Below the pieces are notes generated by a model. The model did not search any database and was not told where the DNA came from. It was given only the letters and a program-made list of their open reading frames with translations. Shown in pieces: positions 8,433 to 16,743 of a stretch of 64,000 nucleotides of DNA (positions are counted from its first letter, which is position 1; each line of letters starts with the position of its first letter). The position numbers and the translations under genes were made by a program. The DNA is taken from assembly GCF_036075115.1 (NCBI RefSeq), contig NZ_CP107958.1, positions 6,138,001 to 6,202,000 on the forward strand, written 5' to 3'. This stretch comes from Streptomyces sp. NBC_00377 (GTDB lineage: Bacteria; Actinomycetota; Actinomycetes; Streptomycetales; Streptomycetaceae).

Positions 8433-9452
8433 ATGACGACGATGGCCCAGGAAACACACGCGCGCGAGCCCCTCGGCAACCGTGCCGCGGTCCAGGCGGT
8501 CCCCGACCCCGGCGGTGTCCGCGACGCCCGCGCGGTCGGCGGCTCGGCGATCCGGCGCCACGAGCTGGCCGCCTTCCTGCGCAGTCGCCGCGAGCGGATC
8601 ACGCCCGAGCAGGTGGGTCTCCCGCGTGGAACGCGCCGCCGCACTCCCGGGCTGCGCCGCGAGGAGGTCGCCCACCTCTCGGCGGTGGGCGTCACCTGGT
8701 ACACCTGGCTGGAGCAGTCCCGGGACATCCAGGTGTCGGTCCAGGTCCTGGACGCCCTCGCCCGCACACTGCTGCTCGACCCGAGCGAACGGGCCCACCT
8801 CTTCCAGCTCGCCGCCGCGACCGACCCGACCCCCGCCTCGTCGTGCACCGGCGTCACCGACGCCGTACGCGACATGCTGGACCAGCTCGACCCGCTGCCC
8901 GCCTGCGTCCAGAACAGCCGCTACGACATCCTGGCCTACAACCGCACCTACGCCCATCTGCTGTGCGACCTCGACGCGATCCCGCCCGAGGACCGCAACT
9001 GCATGCTCCTCGTCCACACCGACCCGCAGTGGCGCGAGGCGGTCGTCCACCTCGACGACACCATGCGCCTGATGGCGGCGAAACTTCGCGCCTCCATGGC
9101 CGGCCACCTCACCGAGCCCGCCTGGAAGATGCTGGTCAAGCGGCTCCAGGCGGAGTCCCCCGAGTTCCGCGAGAACTGGGAGCGCTACGAGGTCGTCGCG
9201 ACCCGCAGCAAGACCAAGCAGTTCCGCAACCCGCACGTCGGCCTCCTCGACCTCACCCACACCGACCTCTGGCTGAGCCCGGAACTCGGCGCGCGCATGG
9301 TGACGTACGCCCCGGCGGACGCGCGGACGCGGGAGCGGCTGGAGAAGCTGTACTCGTTCGCGCTCGCCCAGGAGACGGGGGAGGGACCGGCCCCTGACGG
9401 CTCCGGGCGCACCCCTTCCGCGGGGAGCGCCCGGAGCGTCGTCACGCGCTGA
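8433..9452 (+). CDS. XRE-type regulator with MmyB-like ligand-binding domain
   Basis: A 339-aa regulator. After about 35 variable residues comes a helix-turn-helix of the HTH_31 kind (ELAAFLRSRRERITPEQVGL, then RRTPGLRREEVAHLSAVGVT and WYTWLEQSRDIQVSVQVLDA). The rest is an MmyB-like domain (LDQLDPLPACVQNSRYDIL; YNRTYAHLLCDLD; MLLVHTDPQWR), thought to bind a hydrophobic ligand. The pair of divergent exporter and MmyB-like regulator recurs in Streptomyces. The 3' end overlaps the convergent exporter gene by 11 bp. Confidence 0.92.
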   Translation: MTTMAQETHAREPLGNRAAVQAVPDPGGVRDARAVGGSAIRRHELAAFLRSRRERITPEQVGLPRGTRRRTPGLRREEVAHLSAVGVTWYTWLEQSRDIQVSVQVLDALARTLLLDPSERAHLFQLAAATDPTPASSCTGVTDAVRDMLDQLDPLPACVQNSRYDILAYNRTYAHLLCDLDAIPPEDRNCMLLVHTDPQWREAVVHLDDTMRLMAAKLRASMAGHLTEPAWKMLVKRLQAESPEFRENWERYEVVATRSKTKQFRNPHVGLLDLTHTDLWLSPELGARMVTYAPADARTRERLEKLYSFALAQETGEGPAPDGSGRTPSAGSARSVVTR

Positions 9453-10896
9453 CGCCCGTCGCCTCCCGGATCTCCGGCGCCTCCAGCCGCTGCGCGGTCC
9501 GCTCCGCCGTCCGCCGTGCCCACGGCCCCGTGGTCACGGCGCCCAGGACGAGGACGACCGCGCCGCAGCCGGTGAGGATCCACCAGCCGGGCACGGAGGC
9601 GGAGGCGAACGTGTCGCGGTACGACGAGGCGCCCACGCCCGCCGCCAGGACCGCGCCGATCACGGCGACGCCCAGGGTCTGGCCGAGCTGCCGGCTGGTG
9701 GAGGCGACCGCCGCCGCCACCCCCGCCTGGCTGCGCGGCATGCCCGACACCGCCGTGTTCGTGATCGGCGCGTTCACGAAGCCGAAGCCGATGCCGAACA
9801 GGACGTACCCGAGGAACAGCGTCACGTCGGACGTCTCCGCGTCGAAGACGGCGAACAGCAGTCCGCTGGTCGTCATGGCACTGCCCGCGATCACCAGTGG
9901 CAGCCGCGGGCCGCGGCTGCCCACCAGCCGGCCGGACAGCGGGGCGCACAGGAACGTCGGCACGGCCATGGGCAGCATCCACAGCCCTGCGTGCAGGGCG
10001 TCGAGCCCCCGCACGTTCTGCAGGTACAGCGTCGACAGGAACAGGAACCCGCCCAGCGCGGCGAACGCGCTGATCGCGACGACCGTCGCCCCGCTGAACG
10101 GCGCCGAGCGGAAGAACCGCAGGTCGATGAGAGGCTCGGCGCGGCGGGGCTCGTACCGCAGCAGGCACAGCAGCGCGGCGAGCGCGACGGCGGCGAAGGG
10201 ACCGCTGGTGGCGGCGCCCGCCTCCGGCGCCTCGATGATCGCGTACGTCAGGGAGCCGAAGAGGACGATGACCAGCAGCTGCCCCACCGGATCGGGGCGG
10301 CGGGCCTTCGGCGCCCGGGACTCCGGGACGTAGCGCAGGGTCGCCAGCAGGGCCGCGAGCCCGACCGGCAGGTTGATCCAGAAGATGGAGCGCCAGCCCA
10401 CCGACTCCACCAGCAGTCCGCCCAGCAGAGGGCCCGCCGCCATCGAGATGCCCACGACCGCGCCCCACACCCCGATCGCCCGGGCCCGTTCGCGCGGGTC
10501 GGTGAACGTGTTGGTGATGATCGACATGGCGACCGGGTTCAGCATCGAGCCGCCGACCGCCTGCACCGTCCGGGCCGCGATCAGCAGCTCCAGGTCCGGG
10601 GCGAGCGAGCACAGGAGCGACCCGGCCGAGAACACGACCAGACCGGCCATGAACACCTTCTTGCGGCCGATCCGGTCGGCGGTCGATCCCGCGAGCATCA
10701 GCAGCATGGCCAGGACGAGCGTGTACGCGTCGATCGTCCACTGAAGGCCGGCGGTGGAGGCGTGCAGGTCGCTCTGCATCGCGGGCAGGGCGACGTTCAG
10801 GACGGTGACGTCGAGGCTCACGATCAGCAGGCTCATACAGCAGATCGCCAGGACCAGGAGACGTCGGCGCGGGCTGAGCTCGGGCATGCGGTCCAT
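9442..10896 (-). CDS. MFS exporter, DHA2 (EmrB/QacA) type
   Basis: A 484-aa, 14-TM drug-antiporter-like protein. TM1 holds SLDVTVLNVALPAM, motif A is AGSTADRIGRKKVFM, and motif C region is GISMAAGPLLGGLLVESVGWR. ATG 10896 (MDRMPELSPRR) is chosen; another ATG lies three codons in. A -10-like TATCGA lies about 15 nt upstream, so the leader may be very short. It flanks the MmyB-like regulator gene on the other side from the first exporter, so one regulator may serve both. Confidence 0.9.
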   Translation of the reverse strand: MDRMPELSPRRRLLVLAICCMSLLIVSLDVTVLNVALPAMQSDLHASTAGLQWTIDAYTLVLAMLLMLAGSTADRIGRKKVFMAGLVVFSAGSLLCSLAPDLELLIAARTVQAVGGSMLNPVAMSIITNTFTDPRERARAIGVWGAVVGISMAAGPLLGGLLVESVGWRSIFWINLPVGLAALLATLRYVPESRAPKARRPDPVGQLLVIVLFGSLTYAIIEAPEAGAATSGPFAAVALAALLCLLRYEPRRAEPLIDLRFFRSAPFSGATVVAISAFAALGGFLFLSTLYLQNVRGLDALHAGLWMLPMAVPTFLCAPLSGRLVGSRGPRLPLVIAGSAMTTSGLLFAVFDAETSDVTLFLGYVLFGIGFGFVNAPITNTAVSGMPRSQAGVAAAVASTSRQLGQTLGVAVIGAVLAAGVGASSYRDTFASASVPGWWILTGCGAVVLVLGAVTTGPWARRTAERTAQRLEAPEIREATGVSA

Positions 10897-10943
10897 CGTA
10901 CGCCCACATCGATAGTGCGGCTAACTAATGGTTTCTGCATGCT

Positions 10944-11087
10944 CTGAGGGTGGTCGGGAACGGCTGAGGGTGGTCGGGAACGGCTGCGAGTGGTCGCTGA
11001 GGACGGCTGCGGGTGACTGAGTACGCCGAAGGGCGGGCCGCCGGACGGCCGGGGGACGGCGAGGGGCGGCCGGGGGACGGCGAGGGG
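10944..11087. repeat. Two short tandem direct repeats upstream of dusB
   Basis: 10944-10983 is two exact copies of a 20-bp unit followed by a degraded third copy; 11046-11087 is two exact copies of a 21-bp GC-rich unit. Both lie in the 244-bp gap between the exporter and dusB. No function is evident. Confidence 0.8.
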
Positions 11088-11140
11088 CGGCGGGAAAAAC
11101 GTGAGGCCGGGCATGCCGCCCGATGCGTGACAATGGGTGG

Positions 11141-12295
11141 ATGCCCACGACCGCGCCCACGCAGAACACGACTCTCCGGATCGGCCCGCACACCGTCACC
11201 CCGCCGGTCGTCCTGGCCCCCATGGCCGGGATCACCAACGCGCCCTTCCGCACCCTTTGCAGGGAGTTCAGTGGCGGCAAGGGCCTGTTCGTGAGCGAGA
11301 TGATCACGACCCGGGCGCTGGTCGAACGCAACGAGAAGACCATGCAGCTGATCCACTTCGACGCGACCGAGAAGCCGCGCTCGATCCAGCTGTACGGAGT
11401 CGACCCGGCCACCGTCGGCAAGGCCGTCCGCATGATCGCGGAAGAGGGCCTCGCCGACCACATCGACCTCAACTTCGGCTGCCCGGTCCCCAAGGTGACC
11501 CGCAAGGGCGGCGGCTCCGCGCTCCCCTACAAGCGCCACCTGCTGCGGGCCATCCTGCGGGAGGCGGTGAGCGGGGCCGGCGACCTCCCGGTGACCATGA
11601 AGATGCGCAAGGGCATCGACGACGACCACATCACCTACCTCGACGCGGGCCGCATCGCCGTCGAGGAGGGCGTCACCGCGATCGCGCTGCACGGACGCAC
11701 CGCCGCCCAGCACTACGGCGGCACCGCCGACTGGGAGGCGATCGCCCGGCTGAAGGAACACGTCCCGGAGATCCCCGTCCTCGGCAACGGCGACATCTGG
11801 TCGGCCGGGGACGCGCTGCGCATGGTGCGCGAGACGGGCTGCGACGGCGTGGTCGTCGGCCGCGGCTGCCTCGGCCGCCCCTGGCTGTTCGCCGACCTCG
11901 TGGCCGCCTTCGAGGGCCGGCACGAGGACATCGCCCGCCCGTCCCTGCGCGAGGTCGCCGACGTCATGGTCCGGCACGCCACCCTGCTCGGCGAGTGGAT
12001 CGGCGACGAGCCGCGCGGGGTCATCGACTTCCGCAAACACGTCGCCTGGTACCTCAAGGGCTTCGCGGTCGGCTCCGAGATGCGCAAGCGGCTGGCCATC
12101 ACCTCCTCGCTCGCCGAACTCCGTGCCGGACTCGACGAGCTGGACCTCGACCAGCCCTGGCCCACCGGCGCCGACGGTCCCCGCGGCCGCACGTCCGGCA
12201 ACAACAGGGTCGTCCTGCCGGACGGCTGGCTGAAGGACCCGTACGACTGCGCGGGCATCAGCGAGGACGCGGAACTGGACACCTCCGGCGGCTGA
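11141..12295 (+). CDS. dusB: tRNA-dihydrouridine synthase
   Basis: A 384-aa FMN-dependent enzyme reducing uridine to dihydrouridine in tRNA D-loops. It shows the Dus TIM-barrel signature: VVLAPMAGITNAPFR at the N-terminus, IQLYGVDP, the active-site strand DHIDLNFGCPVPKVTRKGGG with the catalytic Cys, VTMKMRKG, ALHGRTAAQHY, and GNGDIW with VVVGRGCLGRPWLF for phosphate binding. ATG 11141 matches the usual N-terminus; six more open codons upstream are unlikely to be used. It is convergent with the next gene. Confidence 0.94.
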   Translation: MPTTAPTQNTTLRIGPHTVTPPVVLAPMAGITNAPFRTLCREFSGGKGLFVSEMITTRALVERNEKTMQLIHFDATEKPRSIQLYGVDPATVGKAVRMIAEEGLADHIDLNFGCPVPKVTRKGGGSALPYKRHLLRAILREAVSGAGDLPVTMKMRKGIDDDHITYLDAGRIAVEEGVTAIALHGRTAAQHYGGTADWEAIARLKEHVPEIPVLGNGDIWSAGDALRMVRETGCDGVVVGRGCLGRPWLFADLVAAFEGRHEDIARPSLREVADVMVRHATLLGEWIGDEPRGVIDFRKHVAWYLKGFAVGSEMRKRLAITSSLAELRAGLDELDLDQPWPTGADGPRGRTSGNNRVVLPDGWLKDPYDCAGISEDAELDTSGG

Positions 12296-12394
12296 GGTCC
12301 GGACCGCCGGGCCCCGGCCGCCGGACGGCCCGGCCGCCGGGTACCCCGGTCGTCGCGTGCCCGCCGGTCCGGTGGTGGTCCGCAGGTCCGGTGG

Positions 12395-14584
12395 TCAGCC
12401 CTTCGACGGGTGGGGGGTCGAGCCGTATGCCGTCAGGAACTTGTCGCGGAACGAGCTCATCTTCCACACCGGTGCGTTGTGGGCCGGCTTCAGGCCGTCC
12501 GTCCAGTTCCAGGCGGCGATCTTGTCGAGGACCTTCGGGTCCTTGGCGACGATCGAGACCGGCACGTCCCGGCTGGCGTGGTTGCCGCTGACCCGGGAGA
12601 TGGGCTGGTGGTCGCCGAGGAAGACCAGGACGGTGTCCTCGGTGCCGTAGCGCTCCAGCCACTGGGTGAGAGCGGTCACCGAGTACTGGATGGACTTGCC
12701 GTACTCCGTCTTGGACCTGGCCGAGTCGGCGATCACGTCGGCCGCCTTCTCACCGGCCGCCTGGATGCCGTCGAAGACCGAGCCGTCGCCGACCTCGTCC
12801 CAGCCGACCATCTTCGGGATCGGCGCCCAGGGCTGGTGACTGGAGGTCAGGATGACCTCCGACATCAGCGGCTTGTCACGGTCGGTGCGGCCGTGCTCCA
12901 GCCGCTGGAACGCCTCCAGCGCGTACTGGTCGGGCATGGGCGACCAGCTGAACTTCGGCCCCTGGTAACCCATCTGGAAGGCGTTGTAGACCTTGTCCAG
13001 ACCGTAGAACTTCGCCTCGGGCCACCCCTTCTGCACGCCCGGCATGATGCCGACCGTGTCCCAGGCGCCGGTCTTCTGGAAGGCCTTGGTCAGGGACAGG
13101 TGGTCGCTGGCCATGACGGTGCGGTAGCGCTGCTGGGTGCTCACCCACAGGCCGGACAGGGTGGTGGAGTGGCCGAGCCAGCTGCTGCCGCCGTACGTCG
13201 CGGAAGTCAGCCAGCCGCTCTTCGCGCTGAACCCGGCCTTCGCCAGCGCCTGGGTGCTGCTGTCGAGGGTCCGGTCGACGCCCGGCGCCATGCCCGCGTC
13301 CTCGATGGCACTGCGGCCGTAGCTCTCGATGAAGGTGAAGATGACGTCCTTGCCGCGCAGGTCCGGCACGAGCTGGTCTGCCGGGGTGGCCCCGAAGGTG
13401 TCGTAGCGGGCCTCCTTCCCGAACGCGGCCTCGTCCTTGACGGTGTCCCGCACCCGCTTGGCCTCGGCGGCGAGCGTGTTCACGACCCGGTCGGAGGCGA
13501 CCGGCAGCCCGGCGTACTGAAGACCCAGGACGGAGCAGGTGATCCAGGCGGTCCCGGCTATCAGCGTGCCCCGGGTCGCCTGCCGGGTGTCGCGCACCAG
13601 CAGGCCGCTCAGCCGGACCGTCGCCAGCGCCATCACGACCATGATCAGCACGACGAGCAGGGCGAGCCCGATCGACGCGGCGAGCGCGACGGCCCCGCCC
13701 AGCGAGTCCGCCACGTACGACTGCGCGTCGCTCAGCAGCGACCAGTCCAGGACGAGGTTGAAGTCGCGGCCCAGGTACTCCATGAACTGCATGTCCATCA
13801 CGTTCAACACGGTCAGCGCGCCGAGGGCCGCGCCGGCCAGCGCCGCCAGTGCCACCCGGGGCCGGCGCGGCAGCGCCAGCAGCACGGCCGCGCCGATGAT
13901 CGCCTCACCCGGCAGCCGTACGAATCCGCTGACATGGAGCGAGAAGAGACGGTTCGGCAGCAGCAGCGCGCCGAGCACGAGCACCAGGGAGAGGACGGTC
14001 GCCGTCCACCACACCACGCGCGCGGCCCCTGGATACCGGCTCCGCCAGTCCCGCCAGTACGCGATCCGCGCGCGGAACCCACGAGCCGCGGACCCACCGC
14101 CTCCACTCGGGCTGCCCGAACCGTCCTCGCCCGGCCCGTGCGAACCGTCCGCACCCGGCCCACCCGCGCTCGGCCCGTCCGAACCGTCCTCGTTCGGCCC
14201 ACCCGCGCTCTCCGGCGTCGGGCCGTCGTCGGAGGAGGGCTCGGCGGTGGGGGAGTCGGCCGAGCGGTTGTCGGCTGAGCGGCTGTCGGCCCTCGGGGCT
14301 TCGGCTGACGGGGTGCCTGCCGTCGGGGCCGGTGCCGACGACTTGTCTGCCGTGACGGTCTCCGCCGTCGCGGTCTCTGCTGCCGGGGTCTCCGCCGTCG
14401 CGGTCTCGGCCGGTCGGCTGTCGCCGGAAGGGGACTCCGGCGTCGGGGCCTGCGCCTCCGGGGTCTCGGACGACGGGTCTCCCGCCGACGGGGTCTGCGG
14501 TTGCGCGGTCGCCGCGGTCGTCACGGTGTCGTCCTCGGGGTCTTTCGGTGCAGGCGGCTGGGATGAGCGAGTGGAGACAGGCAC
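12395..14584 (-). CDS. LTA synthase-like sulfatase-fold membrane protein
   Basis: A 729-aa membrane enzyme of the alkaline phosphatase/sulfatase superfamily (LtaS/MdoB-like). The first ~165 residues are Pro/Ala/Ser/Thr-rich low complexity, then about five TM segments (WWTATVLSLVLVLGALLLP onward), then an extracellular catalytic domain. Metal-site motifs are VIFTFIESYGRS, the nucleophile region YGGSSWLGHSTTLSGL, LTSSHQPWAP and VFLGDHQP. LtaS-type enzymes transfer phosphoglycerol from lipid donors; the acceptor here is unknown. I choose GTG 14584 because GGAAGGA lies 7 nt upstream; ATG 14647 is in frame but would place a large palindrome inside the coding sequence. Confidence 0.85.
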   Translation of the reverse strand: MPVSTRSSQPPAPKDPEDDTVTTAATAQPQTPSAGDPSSETPEAQAPTPESPSGDSRPAETATAETPAAETATAETVTADKSSAPAPTAGTPSAEAPRADSRSADNRSADSPTAEPSSDDGPTPESAGGPNEDGSDGPSAGGPGADGSHGPGEDGSGSPSGGGGSAARGFRARIAYWRDWRSRYPGAARVVWWTATVLSLVLVLGALLLPNRLFSLHVSGFVRLPGEAIIGAAVLLALPRRPRVALAALAGAALGALTVLNVMDMQFMEYLGRDFNLVLDWSLLSDAQSYVADSLGGAVALAASIGLALLVVLIMVVMALATVRLSGLLVRDTRQATRGTLIAGTAWITCSVLGLQYAGLPVASDRVVNTLAAEAKRVRDTVKDEAAFGKEARYDTFGATPADQLVPDLRGKDVIFTFIESYGRSAIEDAGMAPGVDRTLDSSTQALAKAGFSAKSGWLTSATYGGSSWLGHSTTLSGLWVSTQQRYRTVMASDHLSLTKAFQKTGAWDTVGIMPGVQKGWPEAKFYGLDKVYNAFQMGYQGPKFSWSPMPDQYALEAFQRLEHGRTDRDKPLMSEVILTSSHQPWAPIPKMVGWDEVGDGSVFDGIQAAGEKAADVIADSARSKTEYGKSIQYSVTALTQWLERYGTEDTVLVFLGDHQPISRVSGNHASRDVPVSIVAKDPKVLDKIAAWNWTDGLKPAHNAPVWKMSSFRDKFLTAYGSTPHPSKG

Positions 14585-14596
14585 CCGAGGGTCCTT

Positions 14597-14659
14597 CCGT
14601 ACGAAGCCCGGCGGTTCGGCGGATCCGACGTGGGACGGATCCGCCACAGTTTCGTACGG
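14597..14659. promoter_or_regulatory. Nested perfect inverted repeats at LTA-synthase-like gene start
   Basis: Outer arms CCGTACGAA (14597-14605) and TTCGTACGG (14651-14659) enclose inner arms GGCGGATCCG (14618-14627) and CGGATCCGCC (14636-14645) with an 8-nt loop. All arms pair perfectly. It sits immediately upstream of the preferred GTG start and could be an operator pair or a 5'-UTR hairpin masking the ribosome-binding site. Confidence 0.7.
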
Positions 14660-14793
14660 CCTGCCCCCGGCCCGCGTTCAGCCCCCCTCGGCCAGCGCTC
14701 GGCAAACACCACGCAAACGCCGCGCCAAGCAGCCCGGCCAGGGCCCGGCCGAGGCCCGACCAGGGCCGGACCGGGGTCGGACCGGGAGATCGG

Positions 14794-16743
14794 TCACGCG
14801 CCCCCGACCGCCGTGAGCAGCGCCAGCGGGGCCGCCGCCGAACGGGACTCCCGTACACACGCGTGTGGGTACGGTACCGGCTCGGCATGGGTGTCGCGGC
14901 CGTAGCCCGCGAGGACCTCGGGGAGACGGTGACCCGTCGCGGTCGCCGCGGCGACCAGCCCGTGGGCGACCGTACGGGCCTCGTCGTGCAGACCGTAGCG
15001 GGCGAGGCCCAGCGTGATCAGCGCGTTGTCGTGCGGCCAGACCGAACCCCGGTGGTAGGAGAGCGGGTGGTACGCCGGCTGTCCGGACGCCAGCGTGCGC
15101 ACGCCCCACCCGGAGAAGAAGTCCGGTTCGAGCAGGCGCCGGCCGACGATCTCCCCGTACTCCTTGTCCAGCAGACCCGACCAGAGGAGATGGCCCGCGT
15201 CCGAGGCGAGCGCGTCGACCTGGCGGCCCTCCCCGTCCAGCGCGAGCGCAGGGAAGGAACGGTCCCGCATCCAGAAGTCCCGCTGGAACCGGTCCCGCAG
15301 GTCGGCGGCGGCCTGTTCCAGCAGCGCCGCGTACTTCTCGTCCTCCCACACCGTGCGCGCCAGCCACGCCGTGCGGCGCAGCGCGTCGTACGCGTAGCCC
15401 TGGGCCCCCGCCGCCAGCACCGCGCCCGTCGGGCGGGTGCCGTCCGCGGAGCAGATGGCGCCGGGGGAGTCCTTCCAGTTCTGGTTGGCCAGTCCGCCCT
15501 GGTCGGCCCGGTACACCAGGTAGCCGCGGGAGGTGAGCCCGCCGTGGTCCAGCATCCAGCCGATCGCCGCGCGGGCGTTCGGCTCCAGCCGGCGCGCCAG
15601 TGCCGCGTCACCGGTCTGCTCGACGTACGCGCCGAGGACGACGAGGAACAGCGGGGTCGCGTCGACCGAACCGTAGTAGCGGCCGTACGGGACCTGGCCG
15701 AAGTGGGCGAGTTCGCCGTGCCGCATCTCGTGCACGATCTTGCCGGGCTGGGCCACCGACTCCGGGCCGGTCTCGGTGGCCTGGGCCGCGGCGAGCGCGA
15801 GGAGCGTGGCGGCGGCCGGGCCGGGTCGGTAGGGGAGGGCGAAGAGCGAGGTGAGCAGGGCGTCGCGGCCCAGCAGGGTCAGGAACCAGGGGGCGCCCGC
15901 CGCCGGGACGCGCAGCTCCTCGCCGTCCGGACCGGTCGCCTGGACCTGGAGCGAGGCCAGGTCCGCGAGCCCGCGCGCACAGGCGGCCGCGAGCTCCGGC
16001 CAGCCGGTCGGGAAGGCCACCCCCTCCACGAACGCGCCTTCCTGCGCGAGGAGTTGGCCGGTCACGGAGGCCGGGGAACGGGGCACCCGCAGGGCCCGCT
16101 TCTCGCCGTGCGGCCGGGCCATCACCCGCAGGGTCAGCTCGGCGGAGTCGTGCGGCTCGAGCTCCAGCCGCCACACCAGGCGGCGGGCGCCGGTGCCGGT
16201 CTCCTCGACGCCGTCCGGCACGGGCTCGGCCGTCACCGTCGTGCAGGACGTCCACTCGCCGCGCCGGTAGGTGAACTCGACCCCGTCGTCCAGGACCTGG
16301 CGGCGGCGGACCACCCCGGTCTTCGCGTACGTCCGGTGGTCCGAGCGCAGTTCGAACTGGTCGGTGAAGTCGGCGTCCGCGGTGACCGCGAGACGGACCG
16401 TCGTCGGCACCGGGCGGTTGCTGACCACCCGCAGCGACTCGACGAACGAGCTGTCCCCGACGGCCTGTTCACGGAAGAGCGTGCAGGAAGGCGGCTCGTT
16501 GCGGCCGCCGCGCGGGACGAGTACGCACCGGGTGGTGTCCCCGTCCGCGACCGGCGAGAGCACCTCTGGCACCGCGCCGTCGACCGTCAGCTGCCAGCGG
16601 CTGAGATGCCGGGCGTCCCGGACGAACAGCCCTTCGGGGGAGCCTGCGGCCGCCCCGGGACCCCGTACCCCACTGATGTCCCCGCGGTCGCCCACGGCCG
16701 CGAACGTCCCGCCGTACACGAGCAGATGATGCCGTTCCGTCAT
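14794..16743 (-). CDS. Glycogen-debranching-type (alpha/alpha)6 glycosidase
   Basis: A 649-aa protein of the amylo-alpha-1,6-glucosidase/debranching-enzyme N-terminal domain family. The N-terminal beta-rich domain includes GTFAAVGDRGDISG and GLFVRDARHLSRWQL. The C-terminal (alpha/alpha)6 barrel shows PWFLTLLGRDALLTSLFALP, YYGSVDATPLFL, NWKDSPGAICSADG and HRGSVWPHDNALITLGLARYG, which carry the catalytic acids in the family. It probably acts on alpha-glucans or related oligosaccharides in the cytoplasm. Its ATG overlaps the stop of the preceding glycosidase gene (ATGA), so the two are translationally coupled. Confidence 0.88.
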   Translation of the reverse strand: MTERHHLLVYGGTFAAVGDRGDISGVRGPGAAAGSPEGLFVRDARHLSRWQLTVDGAVPEVLSPVADGDTTRCVLVPRGGRNEPPSCTLFREQAVGDSSFVESLRVVSNRPVPTTVRLAVTADADFTDQFELRSDHRTYAKTGVVRRRQVLDDGVEFTYRRGEWTSCTTVTAEPVPDGVEETGTGARRLVWRLELEPHDSAELTLRVMARPHGEKRALRVPRSPASVTGQLLAQEGAFVEGVAFPTGWPELAAACARGLADLASLQVQATGPDGEELRVPAAGAPWFLTLLGRDALLTSLFALPYRPGPAAATLLALAAAQATETGPESVAQPGKIVHEMRHGELAHFGQVPYGRYYGSVDATPLFLVVLGAYVEQTGDAALARRLEPNARAAIGWMLDHGGLTSRGYLVYRADQGGLANQNWKDSPGAICSADGTRPTGAVLAAGAQGYAYDALRRTAWLARTVWEDEKYAALLEQAAADLRDRFQRDFWMRDRSFPALALDGEGRQVDALASDAGHLLWSGLLDKEYGEIVGRRLLEPDFFSGWGVRTLASGQPAYHPLSYHRGSVWPHDNALITLGLARYGLHDEARTVAHGLVAAATATGHRLPEVLAGYGRDTHAEPVPYPHACVRESRSAAAPLALLTAVGGA

